Assembly (NCBI GenBank): GCA_963920525.1
Contig: OY986439.1
Location: 30,638,319 to 30,702,318, forward strand
DNA from: Dichetophora obliterata
Taxonomy: Eukaryota > Arthropoda > Insecta > Diptera > Sciomyzidae
DNA length: 64,000 bases
Direction of reading: 5' to 3'
The position numbers and the translations under genes were made by a program. Positions within the stretch are counted from its first letter, which is position 1. Each line of letters starts with the position of its first letter. The notes under the pieces are model-generated. The model searched no databases, was not told the DNA's origin, and worked only from the letters and a program-made list of their open reading frames with translations. Shown piece after piece: positions 23,901-33,201 of this stretch.

Positions 23901-26740
23901 AATAATTTATTCGATAGTTCTTTGTACTAGTTACTATTTCTTTACTTCGAATGAATGAGTGATATATTCGATTTTTCAAATCATTCGATAGTTTCGTGCA
24001 CTATTTACTATTTTTTAAAGTAAATGAATGAAAGAAATATTCGAACGAATTGTTCGATAGTTGAAATCATTCGATAGTAAACTATCGATAGTTGAAATCA
24101 TTCGATAGTGCCCATTACTACACTACATATATGTCCTTTTTTAGTTTTTAATGTTTGTATGAAAAAAGGGATGTTGAACGTTTGAAACAATACATTATCA
24201 TATGAACTTCATACAAATAATAAACAGTTTTCTTTGCCTCCTGAACAATAGATAATTTTGACTTAAGTCATATTAGAATTAGGCCGATGATATAGTAAAT
24301 ATTTTTCTTAGTTTTCATTTTAGTTAACAGCTAAATTTAGAGTAAACTTAGAACCTATATTAAAAATTATCCGTTGATCGTAGTTTTTATTTTTTTTGTT
24401 TGTTGGACTGTGCTATTAAAGATAGGAGTGCTTAGAAAAACAAATTAATAACCTGTTAACTAAGTTCTGCTTTACTCTCAAAGCCTGAAATGGCCAATAG
24501 ATTTTCATATTTTTACCTCATGGAGCCTGTATCAATCGGCCGCTTTTTCACTCGAATGATGAAATTTTGTAAGTGGAAAGGAGACTATTTGACATTTGTG
24601 AGGTGAAAAGTATACATTTTTTGCCCCGGTAGTTACTACTCATGGTTTATTTTTACACAAGTTAGGATAGTACAAAGAAAATTTTTGAGCTTTCACTGGA
24701 TTTTAAATGTTTGCAATGACATTTTTCTTCTTCGAATAAGATTAAAAGTTAAGACTTTTCCTTATGACTCCCCTTAAAAATAAATAACAAACAAATAAGT
24801 ATGTCCCGCACTAGAAAAAACATTTATTATACCATATCGTCAACATTTCTTAACGTTGTCTTTACTATAATCTGGTTTTAGCAATAATACTTCGTTTAAT
24901 GTGCTAATAAACATTACACTAACTTTGATAATAAACCAAAAGTATCTTATTTAGCAGAACATATGTATAGCATTAAAAGGGAGTCAAAACAAACCGATAG
25001 AGCAAAACAAAAAATCAATTTTTTTTAACAAATTCAACCCCAATGTTGTTCATTGACACAGTTTAAAGCATCTCATATGTTCGCTTTAAAGACAATACTA
25101 TTTAACATGCGAACAGGATAATAGATTCAAAGAGTAAGATCAAGTAAAAAACTTCAAGAAAAATAACACTTTAAGAAAATCATCATAAGAATACTTTGAG
25201 AAGAAAAAAAGTCTTGTAAAAACGCGCAAAATTACTGAAAAGAAAAAAAGAAGGACGAGACAGACTACAACGAAAGAGCTCTGGAATGCGCATGTTCTTT
25301 AAAGAACAGCGTCATGAATGGAAGATATGTGCTACAACTACAGTTGAAGTAGATTTTGTGGATTTTTTTTTGAGAAAAAGTTATTAAAAATAAAAAAGAA
25401 AAAATAAATTATATAAAAAATCAACTCAAGAGTAAAAATTGTCAAACTTAACTTAAAATATTTTTTTTTAATTTGTTTTAGCTGTATAAAAAATATATAC
25501 AAATAACAAGAAACGCAAAAGGAAACAGACAATGAAAAGAATTTGTTGTGAAGTCTTCTGTGGCATTGAACTTGACTGATTATATAAATACAAAGTGTTT
25601 AGTGAGAAAAAGATATCAACAGGATTTTGATTTGGTTAAGTTGAACGAAAGAAAAAGGAGTTGCTTGTTTTTGTTTTTTTTTTTGTTCTCAGTACTACAA
25701 ATAAATGTATAATATCTGTCGCTATGCGCTCAATAATATAAAAATAATCACCTGCTTTCTTATCTCAAGAACTTAAAAGCTATGTAGATATATGACGGTT
25801 ATTTTCTTACATTTTTGTTACGTAACTGCAACTATAACATAACGTAAAGAACTGGTTAACGTTAAGTGATTGATTAAAGCAAAAAAAAAAAAAAGAAGAT
25901 AAAAACCTAAGCAAACACGCAAACTTTGAAGTCGAAAATAAAAATATTAAAGAAATAGACAATGCAAAAATTGCCCACAAAATCGTAAAGTTTCTGGATG
26001 GAGAGAGCATTGACATGTTGACATGGGATTTTTGATAAACAATCATAAAAATGCGTCGTAAATGAAATACGCGAATTTCAGCGTATTTTGTTTAATGGAA
26101 ACATTTACAAAAAGAAAATAGCTTTCGTAAACAAAAACTGTGTATGTTTTTGTGTTTTGTTGATGTTTCAACAAAACTTCCACGCATGTTTTCTTAAAAA
26201 AAAAATGCTTTACGTGCATTCGAAATTCATTTGAATCGATGTCTTGCAAAGAATCTGATGTTCCCTTACCTGTTCCAGCTCCTTTTCAATTTCACCGGCT
26301 CTAATTACCAATGGACCACGTACAGCATATTCCATTGAAATAAAATTCGGATTGATATTATCTAGTTGTAGGCATTTTGTAGACATTTTGCGCTTTTGTT
26401 GTTCTACTTTAAACGACGAGTGGATGGAGGATGTTACTGCTGGAATGCACGACGAAGACGACAGCGATGACGATGACGAGAATGCTGATGACGACGACAC
26501 GTTTGAGGCTGAGAATGAACCGTTCGCGTTCACAGCTCCACTTTGACTAAGTGTTGCTCCGGCAATGTTAGCAGCTTGGCGTTGTCTCTGTTTGTTCATT
26601 TGTAGCAAGCTCTTCCAGCGGCGTACTATGTGAATAGACGTTTTACATTGTGATGGCGGTGGTGGTAGTGGTGGTGTTGTTCCAGCGACTATAGCGGCAC
26701 GCTGAAGCACCGAAGAGTTGTTTAGAAAAAGTCGGCTCAT
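8841..26740 (-). CDS. Alanine aminotransferase (six coding exons, spliced)
   Basis: PLP enzyme that interconverts alanine plus 2-oxoglutarate with pyruvate plus glutamate. Exons on the minus strand: 26270-26740, 12618-12707, 11744-12003, 9470-10034, 9063-9321 and 8841-8989. All junctions are GT-AG and the phases fit, giving 597 residues. Visible family motifs are GVKKPF and RANIGD (about 158-172), [16 protein letters not shown] (about 287), NPGNPTGQ (343-350), [11 protein letters not shown] (372-382), [11 protein letters not shown] with the Schiff-base lysine at about 415, and the C-terminal [15 protein letters not shown]. Residues 1-118 form an extension with a basic, Ser/Ala-rich start typical of a mitochondrial presequence. 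Met119 (CAAAATG) begins the conserved part and would give a 479-residue cytosolic form. It is the single-copy Drosophila-type gene (CG1640 orthologue by memory). Intron 1 is about 13.6 kb of nested transposons. Confidence 0.95.
9063..9321 (-). CDS. Aminotransferase coding exon 5
   Basis: 259 nt, phase 0 in and phase 1 out, after CTTTCAG. Encodes [20 protein letters not shown] and [20 protein letters not shown], the small-domain segment. A 73 bp intron follows. Confidence 0.95.
9470..10034 (-). CDS. Aminotransferase coding exon 4 (PLP site)
   Basis: 565 nt. The first base completes an Asn codon, then 188 codons follow, ending GCTTTG before GTAGGT. It contains NPGNPTG, DEVYQDN and the STSKG lysine motif. 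The 5' 25 or so coding bases together with the acceptor are duplicated at 8221-8263. Confidence 0.95.
10035..11743 (-). other. Aminotransferase intron 3
   Basis: 1.7 kb, AT-rich, no supported element. Introns 4 (9322-9469) and 2 (12004-12617) are likewise without recognisable content. Confidence 0.7.
11744..12003 (-). CDS. Aminotransferase coding exon 3
   Basis: 260 nt between CATACAG and GTAAGT, phase 0 in and phase 2 out. Encodes [20 protein letters not shown], then [20 protein letters not shown] and [19 protein letters not shown]. The TAGATPGI stretch is the PLP-phosphate-side loop. Confidence 0.95.
12618..12707 (-). CDS. Aminotransferase coding exon 2
   Basis: Exactly 30 codons, phase 0 at both ends, between CTTACAG and GTAAAT. 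Encodes [20 protein letters not shown] and ends PITFVRQ. This is the conserved substrate-entry segment of the family. Confidence 0.95.
12708..13496. other. Proximal part of aminotransferase intron 1
   Basis: No ORF or repeat identified beyond AT-rich sequence. Confidence 0.6.
14090..14466. mobile_element. Small TIR element with AAGAGTCG motifs, inserted in family H
   Basis: Absent from the family H copy near 36640, whose sequence runs on through the site. The ends are loosely inverted (CCCACCCAGCATTT and AAATACTGGTGGGT). The interior carries many GACTCG, CGAGTC and AAAGAGTC motifs in both orientations. The target duplication is unclear. Confidence 0.55.
14768..15110 (+). mobile_element. tRNA-derived SINE with a 13 bp target duplication
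   Basis: The head carries a pol III A box (TAGCCTAGTGGG, 14779-14790) and B box (GGTTCAATTCC, 14832-14842). The body, with AATGGCAAACCTCCGAGAG and GCCGTTCGGAGTCGGCATAA, is of a type I associate with dipteran SINEs. The tail is T-rich. A perfect 13 bp duplication, ACATGAAAACCCT, occurs at 14755-14767 and 15111-15123. The tRNA part would not fold into a functional tRNA, so this is a SINE head and not a tRNA gene. Confidence 0.9.
15593..16404. other. Intron sequence, nothing recognised
   Basis: AT-rich, with no supported feature. Confidence 0.5.
16405..17060 (+). pseudogene. Internally deleted mariner transposon relic
   Basis: An N-terminal transposase segment at 16559-16735 reads [20 protein letters not shown], then [20 protein letters not shown] and LEELLAEDD. 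The helix-turn-helix domain and the GRP motif with its acidic follow-on are mariner hallmarks. The frame is then lost. The C-terminal end reappears near 16900-16955 ([14 protein letters not shown]). The CCGCG near 16421 and AACAAAAAACCAGCGGTTTC near 17040 resemble the mariner terminal repeats. The catalytic core is gone, so the element is inactive. Confidence 0.85.
17061..17769. other. Intron sequence, nothing recognised
   Basis: AT-rich, with no supported feature. Confidence 0.5.
17770..19920. mobile_element. 2.15 kb element with long near-identical TIRs, TTA flanks
   Basis: CAGCCCTATTCTGGAAACTT begins an inverted repeat of about 105 bp that returns, almost unchanged, at the right end. TTA stands on both sides (17767-17769 and 19921-19923), a 3 bp duplication of the PIF/Harbinger type. 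The interior has no transposase. At 18000-18860 it holds a diverged dispersed repeat, also seen at 34800-35240 and 59500-60080, that contains recurring 'ATTTGGTATAT'-like and 'GTGACGTTATCAAA'-like phrases. Confidence 0.82.
19921..20640. other. Intron sequence, nothing recognised
   Basis: AT-rich, with no supported feature. Confidence 0.5.
20965..23151. mobile_element. Harbinger-like element inside the LOA relic
   Basis: The termini are GGCCGCGTTCATAGTGGACG at the left and CGTTTACTGTGAACGCGGCC at the right, with a 3 bp duplication TTA at 20962-20964 and 23152-23154. It is related to family H by the sub-terminal CAGCGTTTTTCAGC and CATATGATT phrases. Removing it restores the interrupted retroelement frame, which confirms both boundaries. 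It has no transposase ORF and hosts the palindromic element at 21259-22335. Confidence 0.88.
21259..22335. mobile_element. Giant palindromic hAT-like element built of 40 bp units
   Basis: About twenty monomers of the type GCAGTAAAAATAAATTTTTA, CTGATTACTGAAAAAAATT run in one orientation up to about 21750 and in the opposite orientation afterwards, so the whole interior is an imperfect palindrome of about 1 kb. The ends are inverted (ATACATGGGCAC and GTGCCCATCTAT). GTTGTAGA flanks both sides (21251-21258 and 22336-22343), an 8 bp duplication of the hAT type. The minus-strand ORF at 21520-21741 is repeat read-through. Confidence 0.8.
23493..24294. mobile_element. TIR element hosting a hAT insertion
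   Basis: The left ATATCGTCGCCCTAATTCTA and TATGACGTATGTCAAAATT is answered at 24247-24294 by the inverted copy (AATTTTGACTTAAGTCATAT, TAGAATTAGGCCGATGATAT). The TIR is about 40 bp. Without the 538 bp insert the element would be about 250 bp. Confidence 0.65.
23583..24120. mobile_element. hAT MITE with TTCGATAGTT motifs (538 bp)
   Basis: The termini are TAGTGATGGGAACTATCGAA at the left and CGATAGTGCCCATTACTA at the right. A perfect 8 bp duplication, CACTACAT, occurs at 23575-23582 and 24121-24128. The body contains more than ten copies of ATTCGATAGTT or its complement. Confidence 0.93.
24295..26269. other. Distal part of aminotransferase intron 1
   Basis: AT-rich, with no recognised element or exon. 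Confidence 0.55.
26270..26740 (-). CDS. Aminotransferase coding exon 1 (leader and N-terminus)
   Basis: Starts [20 protein letters not shown] and ends at GAACAG before GTAAGG, in phase 0. It has a Pro run, a long Ser/Ala-rich linker (about residues 75-110), then the conserved block [15 protein letters not shown] and [20 protein letters not shown]. Translation could begin at 26738-26740 (AACAATG) or 26384-26386 (CAAAATG); both contexts fit the insect start consensus. Confidence 0.93.
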
Positions 26741-26785
26741 TGTTCGAACTTGTTGTTATTTCCTTCGTTCAACGGGAAAGAGTAT
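26741..26785 (-). other. 5' UTR segment of the aminotransferase mRNA, with upstream splice acceptor
   Basis: A pyrimidine-rich tract ending CTTTACAG abuts 26785, followed by 45 nt of leader before the first ATG. This implies at least one more 5' non-coding exon further right, which I could not locate, so the promoter is not placed. Confidence 0.6.
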
Positions 26786-28696
26786 CTGTAAAGAGAAGAA
26801 GAGGAATATTGTTTGTTTAAAGAGCGTAACAATAATAGCTTGTAATTGTGCTAATTTTGAGAGCGTGATACAACAACTGATTTATTATTTTTTTTTATAT
26901 TATTTCAAAGTGGCGTAAAGCTATAATAGTTAGATAAGTAGCTAGTGAAAAATATTTATTTGAGAATATCACAGATAAAAATTATTAACAATGGAGCTAT
27001 ATATTTGTTTCGGTTAAGATATTAAAAGATGTCATGCTACACGGTGACAGTGCCGGATAAACACTTTGCGAGGCCCTGAGGCGCAAAACATTTGAAAGCC
27101 CCCTTCCCTATAAATGTCAACCCATATTCGGATGCTATCAGTTCTAGTTGAGATAGAAACGTGAAATTTAATATTTTACTTATTTTTGGTCTATTTTGGT
27201 AAAATAATCGGAAAGTTTTTATTTATTATAATTCTATATATTTTACTCAGAATTATATTTGAGCTTAATGCTAAATACTAGGGCATTCAAGATGGTGCCG
27301 TTTTCCAAGTGACGGCACCACCACTCTTCAAATGCATAACATTTTTGACGGAAGGCAACCTTAACATGAACACACGATAAATGCCAGATCGATCTGTCAA
27401 TGAACAGTGACGTTTCAGTGTTCTTTCGAGTGACGACAGTGTTTCTGAATGTCGAAAGTATTGTTTCGAAATTGCAAGTGAATCGGAGCAAAAATAACGA
27501 AGATACAGCGTTTCAAGCGACCGGCCCTCATACTGGAATGTTCGAGTTTAAAAACCTTTAAATCGATTTTTCCAAACATGTAATTTTTTCAGTCGGTGAC
27601 CACCATTCCGAAAAAAACTACTGAGCCGATCGTTTTAAAGTCCACATATTCTACATACAAATAACTATCAAGTGGCGTCGAAATTTTATTTTTTTTCAAT
27701 TAGTATCAATCTTACAATAGCAAATGGGTAGGCACTTTACAAAGATGGAAAAATTTAAAAATTGATACAACAAAAAAAAAAAATCTGCGCCAATTAAGAG
27801 AGAAACTAATTAACTAATCAAAACAATTTGTTTTTGATTTAAGGTAATCCAGTGCTGAGGAATCGCGGCCACCGCAAAAAAATTTTTCTACCAAAATTTT
27901 TTTAAATATTCTTTAAATGTTATTTTCAAAATAAATCTTTAATAAAAATATGTTATAAAAAACTCTTAAAAATAGGCCTTTTTGACCAAACAAACTTTAC
28001 CACCCCCCTTAAACAACTTCAAAAAAATCAACACAAAAGATGAACACGACGCACAGTGCGTTGTCCCATTGACAAAAATCAAAATTTTTTAAAATTTTAA
28101 GAATTATGAAAAACTAAAAATCCACAACTACATTGTGGAATTAAAGGACAGTAAATGTGGAATTAAAGGACAGTAACAACTAAGGGCTAGAAATTCTTGC
28201 CGAGGTTAAGGCATAACAATAGCCTCGGCTAAAAGAAATTAAAATTGTCTTTCACGGTTGTTTCGCCTAATCAATTATTCGCGTATGGTTCCAATCAATT
28301 CCTCTAAATAAATTTATCCCTTTCCTTTTAGGTCAAAGACCAAACCTTGTTTTTATAAGGCGCATGCCTTGGTTCTTTGATCTTTTAAAATAAAAAAATT
28401 AAAAAAAAAAATAAAAAAACGTTAAAAAAATTAAGGTGAAATAGGAATTAGAAAATAAAATTGTATAACCAGTCATTTTGACTGGTGTGGTAAATCTAGT
28501 GTTAATATATGATATTATCAAATTAATATTTTTAGAAATTGACAAATTTCGATAAAAAAAACGAATCATAAAATTTGATGACATTTTTTTAATTTAATAG
28601 TAAAAATTCTATGTAACGAGGAGCTGTAAATAACATTTCCTACTTCGTCCAAATATATATGTATATTTTTTAAATGCTTAAAAGAAAAATTTGCAT
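26786..28696. other. Upstream flank of the aminotransferase gene
   Basis: Probably holds the undetected 5' exon or promoter. No ORF is supported. The minus-strand 82-codon ORF at 27243-27491 has no recognisable motif. Confidence 0.4.
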
Positions 28697-29103
28697 ACAA
28701 AATCAAGTAAAAAAATTAATATGGGTCCAAGGGAGGTAACGCTAGGGTCTAACCGATTTCGACCATTTTTAGTACAGATCTATTACTCTATTTGACTATC
28801 ATTCTGACGAATTTTTCTTAAGATCGGTCAACCTTTGTATGTTCCTCCTATACAAAATTAGGTAAAAAAATTAATATAGGTCTAGAGGAGGTACCCCTAG
28901 GGTCTAACAGATTTCAACCATTTTTAGTACATAGTTATAACTCTATTTGCCTACTATTTCGACGAATTTTTGTTAAGATCGGTCAACCTCTGTATTTACC
29001 TCCCATACAAAATCAAGTAAAAAATGAATATAAGTCTAAAGGAGGTACTCCTAGAGTCTAATCCATTTCGACTATTTTCAGTACATAACTATTTCCCTAT
29101 TTG
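28697..29103. repeat. Tandem repeat, about 155 bp unit, 2.6 copies
   Basis: The units start AAATCAAGTAAAAAAATTAA (about 28700), AAATTAGGTAAAAAAATTAA (about 28856) and AAATCAAGTAAAAAATGAAT (about 29011). Each contains GGTCTAACCGATTTCGACCA-like and CGACGAATTTTT-like blocks. A lone fragment lies at 33460-33510. Confidence 0.85.
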
Positions 29104-29104
29104 G

Positions 29105-29190
29105 TTTAGGCTAGGTTAAAGTGGCTGTTACTTTTCAGAGACACACTTAAGCCAATGAAGCCCATTGTGATACCATGGGGTAAATTTCCC
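29105..29190 (-). mobile_element. 3' end fragment of an LOA-like element
   Basis: In inverted orientation it matches the 3' UTR at 23265-23340: GAGACACACTTAAGCCAATG, AAGCCCATTGTGATACCA, with the TTAGGCTAGGTTA tail. Confidence 0.7.
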
Positions 29191-29392
29191 TACTCAATTT
29201 CTATTTGAACTAATGTGCGCTGTTTACAAAGCTGTGGATTCTGATGGGTGATGGGGGGACGGGGGAGGGGGTTGCTGAAGCAAAAAATATAAAAAATCGA
29301 ATCAATCGCATCATTTGGAGCAGGACGACAAGTATTTATTTAAGTAAAATAACGAAAACAGACATTTTAAAAAGAAAAACATATATATACAT

Positions 29393-31275
29393 TAGGGCGG
29401 GCCAAATTTTTTGTCGATTAAAGCCACCCCCTGGGATGATTCTATAGACAATTCTTAGCAACTTTGGTGAAGAAACCATAGGTCTATCTCGATTTTCGAG
29501 TCTCCCACTTTTCAAAAAATGATTTTTCCCCTATAACATCATTGATTCAAAATTCGATTTTTTATTCATCGTTATATTATCTTTTTTATGTGTATATGGG
29601 GGGTTTTTGGGGTCGAGAAATTCATTTCTGATCTTTATTTTTACCTATGACCACCGCCAGAGGGCGTTTCATGTATATTTTAACTATTTTTCGTCTATTT
29701 TCTGAGAAAAATTTAAATTTTTTTCGGTAATATTGATCTTTATTTTATTTTTTGTCAACAGAAATTCAACCTAAAAACTAAGAACATGTGCAAAAAAAAA
29801 CAAAAAAATTAATTTAGTGGAAGAAAAGCGAAATAAGTTATTTTTGAAAGTCTTTCTTGCTTTCCAGTCTGGGGTATTTTGCACGGCTTTCTGATGTAAC
29901 TGCCATAACACTGTGTCGATTTTTTTGTAAAACACGTTTAGAAACGCTAGCCAGCAACTGAACATGTCTTTCCGTTGCTTGTATGTGTACTGGAATTCTT
30001 GCATCGTATTCTATATATTGTTCCAAATGATCATACGGAATGGTATGCGTAAACGGTGGTTCGAATAAGACATCATCTTTATTTAAATCAATCATATTCG
30101 TATAATCTTTACAATTGAAGTTTATCAAAGGTTTTTGATAAACTCTAAAATGTGCCGGGTCGTACACATTTCTTCGGTAGTGTAAAATTTTCTTGATTGC
30201 GATGTTTCGTGTCTCTTTTTTATCATCAAATAACATCGCTAACAGAATATTTTCGGAATGTGCGTAATATGAATTGTCTTTAATGACATTATTCACAACT
30301 TGGCGTAGATTTGTATCCAAATATTGTGTCCAACGAATGAATTTGTGAAATAATACACTACCGAAGACCAACGAATTATAGTACTTGATGTTGAAGTGCA
30401 TCGGCACATACACTTTCATTATGTATGTTGCCAGAATTTTCAAATTCCTTGATGGATTTTCAGTTGACACATACAACCGCAACAATCTATTCGCCTTGGT
30501 GATGTTGCTGCTGGTGGCGGAGCCTTGTGTCGTTAATTGCTGCGGCTGTCTGGTGATGTGCCGTCTGGTGGTGCTGTTGGTATGCCGGGTAATGCACTCT
30601 GGAGTATGCGAAAAAACTGACGCGTTTAAACAACTATAAATACGAACACAATTTCTGTACTTAATTTACTTTAATTTTATTTATTTAAAACCAACTAAAT
30701 TCCATACGCAAAAAAACGAACCAACGCGGTTAAAGGAATGCGAGAGAAAAGCCAAAACGGGAGAAAAATCACTAAACATATGACAGCAAGTGTCAAAAGG
30801 CCGCACTGAACATCAACAACACAAACCTATCGCCGACCGTCAATACACATCAATGCAGTTTGCGGTGGGCGACGAGTTTGTTCAGTGCGGATATAAACAA
30901 TTGACTTACTTAAAATTAAGAACAATAAATGTCAGAGATAAAAAGTCCGCAAAGCAGCAGAAATAATTTTGGTTAAAATAGGCATGAAACGCCCTCTGGC
31001 GGTGGTCATAGGTAAAAATAAAGATCAGAAATGAATTTTTCGACCCCAAAAACCCCCCATATACACATAAAAAAGATAATATAACGATGAATAAAAAATC
31101 GAATTTTGAATCAATGATGTTATAGGGGAAAAATCATTTTTTGAAAAGTGGGAGACTCGAAAATCGAGATAGACCTATGGTTCCTTCACCAAAGTTGCTT
31201 AGAATTGTCCATAGAATCATCCCAGGGGGTGGCTTTAATCGAATTTTTCGGCTCCATACAAATTGGCCCGGCCTA
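29393..31275. mobile_element. Long-TIR element A carrying an unassigned ORF
   Basis: The termini are TAGGGCGGGCCAA and TTGGCCCGGCCTA. The inverted repeats extend about 280 bp (29393-29672 and 30984-31275) and are nearly identical. A perfect 8 bp duplication, ATATACAT, occurs at 29385-29392 and 31276-31283. The roughly 1.3 kb between the repeats holds one long minus-strand ORF and no recognisable transposase. The 8 bp duplication suggests hAT or P superfamily, but the TIR sequence does not decide it. Confidence 0.9.
29838..30485 (-). CDS. Unassigned ORF captured between the TIRs of element A
   Basis: The frame is open from about 30657 to the stop at 29838, but the first ATG is at 30417-30419 (MKVYVPMHFNIKYYNSLVFG). 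A protein starting there would have 193 residues. Upstream codons look coding (NRLLRLYVSTENPSRNLK) and may belong to a lost 5' exon. Distinct stretches are DNSYYAHSENILLAMLFDD, RNIAIKKILHYRR, PLINFNCKDYTNMIDL and EPPFTHTIPYD. They remind me of the C-terminal part of an uncharacterised protein common in cnidarian and arthropod genomes (the pattern '...N.FaHpENlLlAMl.D...' and '..inF....Y.dmI.w......EPP'). No enzymatic motif, signal peptide or membrane segment is visible. It is either cargo of the element or a truncated element-encoded protein. Confidence 0.55.
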   Translation of the reverse strand: MLRLYVSTENPSRNLKILATYIMKVYVPMHFNIKYYNSLVFGSVLFHKFIRWTQYLDTNLRQVVNNVIKDNSYYAHSENILLAMLFDDKKETRNIAIKKILHYRRNVYDPAHFRVYQKPLINFNCKDYTNMIDLNKDDVLFEPPFTHTIPYDHLEQYIEYDARIPVHIQATERHVQLLASVSKRVLQKNRHSVMAVTSESRAKYPRLESKKDFQK

Positions 31276-31283
31276 ATATACAT

Positions 31284-32223
31284 TAAGGCGCCTCACGAAA
31301 AAATGTTCTTCGGGGCAATTCCTCAAAATAATCCTTGGCGTATGTTATAATGATTCCCCAAATATTTAGACTCTAGCGATAGCCATCCTTGAGCTGCAAT
31401 AGTTTGAAATAACCTCTAAGAAATCGAGTTTTTTGTAAAAATATTGACTGGTGTATTAGTTAGAAAAAGTAAAATAATCTGAAAGAATATTTTTGAAAAA
31501 TTTCTCATAATCTGCATCAAAAAATTTAAAATGTTTGCATTCGAATTAAATATAATAGGGCAGTTCACAATCTTGTTGCATCGTTGCAAATGCAAAATAA
31601 ACAGCTTTTACAAAAACAGAAAGCATATGTTGCAAAAGCTTTTCAATGCTTTTTGTTTTTGTAACATATGTTTATTTTGCATTTGCAACGATGCAACAAG
31701 ATCGTGAACTGCACTAATGATTGTTTTCGTGCACTTTTATGATTTTTTTAAGTTATTTTCACTAAAGTTCAAAAAACTTAATTATTTCTAATGATATCCT
31801 CACTGGTCAGAATTGCTGGCCAGAATTGTTTAAACTGAAACAAATTAAAACTAAAATATTAATTATAAAATAAATACCTACTGAAAAGACATTTTAAGAA
31901 ATTAAAAAAAAAGTTATGAAGTTATTTAAATTTTTAAAGTTTTTGTATGGAAATAAAATAAAAAATATCAAAAATTTTTTGATACAGATTGGAAGAGATT
32001 TTCCGGCTTATAATTTCTGATAGTTTGTTTTTTAAACTATTACGAAAGCCAATATTTTTACACAAAAATCGATTTTTAAAGGTTATTTCAAACCATTCCA
32101 GCTCACGGATGGCTATCTGTAGAGTCGAAATATTTTGGGAATCATCATAACATAAGCCCAGGTTTATTTTGAAGGAAAAACTCGATCAACTTTTTTCTTT
32201 TTTATGGAGCATTAGGCGCCTTA
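31284..32223. mobile_element. Palindromic element B (940 bp)
   Basis: The termini are TAAGGCGCCT and AGGCGCCTTA. The arms of about 170 bp are inverted copies of each other, including GATAGCCATCC and GGATGGCTATC, and TTTGAAATAACC and GGTTATTTCAAA. The flanking 8-mers ATATACAT (31276-31283) and ATGTACAT (32224-32231) match at 7 of 8. The left one is shared with element A. A second, diverged family member is at 45650-46490. Confidence 0.75.
31558..31716. mobile_element. Near-perfect palindromic MITE inside element B
   Basis: GGGCAGTTCACAATCTTGTT, GCATCGTTGCAAATGCAAAA, then TAAACA is mirrored at 31670-31714. TA stands on both sides. The whole is a hairpin of about 155 bp. Confidence 0.75.
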
Positions 32224-32590
32224 ATGTACATAGTTGTAGATACTTACATAGTTAGCTCATTAATTTTTTTGGAACGCGAAGCCAATTTATCGATGATAGT
32301 TTCCTTGTTCATAGAAATATCCTTATGAATATTTAATAGCGCTAAACCATAACATCATTATATTAGACCTTTATCGAATTTTTACAACAGTATAGTCAAA
32401 GCTGATGTAAATTAATATATTTACTCGTAACTGTATACATTAATTGGTGTGCTTGAGACGAAGTGTCACCGCTAGAATTTGAGGAGAAAATTTTTTTTAA
32501 AACCACTTTGCTATAGTCACACACAGCTTAAAAAAAATCGTGAAACTGTCAAATGTAAAAATTAAATTCACTTTTACGTTAATTTAATAA

Positions 32591-33201
32591 CACTGTAGGG
32601 ACATCAAAAAGACACACGAAGATGCCGAGAACGTAAAGTTATTTTTGGTCGCAGAATTTAGTGGCATACTCAGTTTTTCCCAATCAGATCAAAATCTCGA
32701 GGTATTTACGATTCAAATTTAGTCACTTTTAGACCCATTTTTGGTTATATTTTCCTTATTTTTGGAGAACAAAAATCTTGACCTCCCTCGATTTTGTTTA
32801 AACTTTCAGAATTTATTCTACTTATAAAAATACTAATTTGAGTAAAAAATTTTAAGATTTTTTTAAAGATTTTACGTTCAACATTTAAATTTGGTCAAAA
32901 TGGGGAGAAATGCAAAATTGCATAACCTTTGAAAAATCATAGATTACACAAGGCTAACTTGATTTTCACATTGGGGGTATTTCGAAAAAACAATAAAAAG
33001 TAATTTTTAAAATACTAACTACAAAAAAAATTTTAAATGAAGGTCAAATGATGGTCAAATAACAAAAATCTAAATATCTCGAGAATTTGATCTGATTTAG
33101 AAAAACTGAATATGCCACTAAATTCTACGACCGAAAATTAAGTTTACGTGTCTAAGCGTTTTTTTTGTGTCTTTTCAAAAGTTGATAATTTACCTACAGT
33201 G
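32591..33201. mobile_element. Palindromic element with CACTGTAGG ends
   Basis: The left CACTGTAGGGACATC is mirrored by CCTACAGTG at the right. The arms share GCAGAATTTAGTGGCATACT, CAGTTTTTC and AGATCAAAATCTCGAG in inverted form over about 130 bp. AATTTAA lies close to both ends. Confidence 0.7.

Noticed and set aside
26352..26546. Acidic plus-strand ORF with an Asp run
   Set aside because: Antisense of the Ser-rich linker in aminotransferase exon 1.
30600..30660. TATA box (TATTTATA) with an Inr-like TCAGT for the element A ORF
   Set aside because: Spacing of about 24 bp is short for a fly TATA-Inr pair, such motifs are frequent in AT-rich DNA, and no ATG follows in a sensible place.
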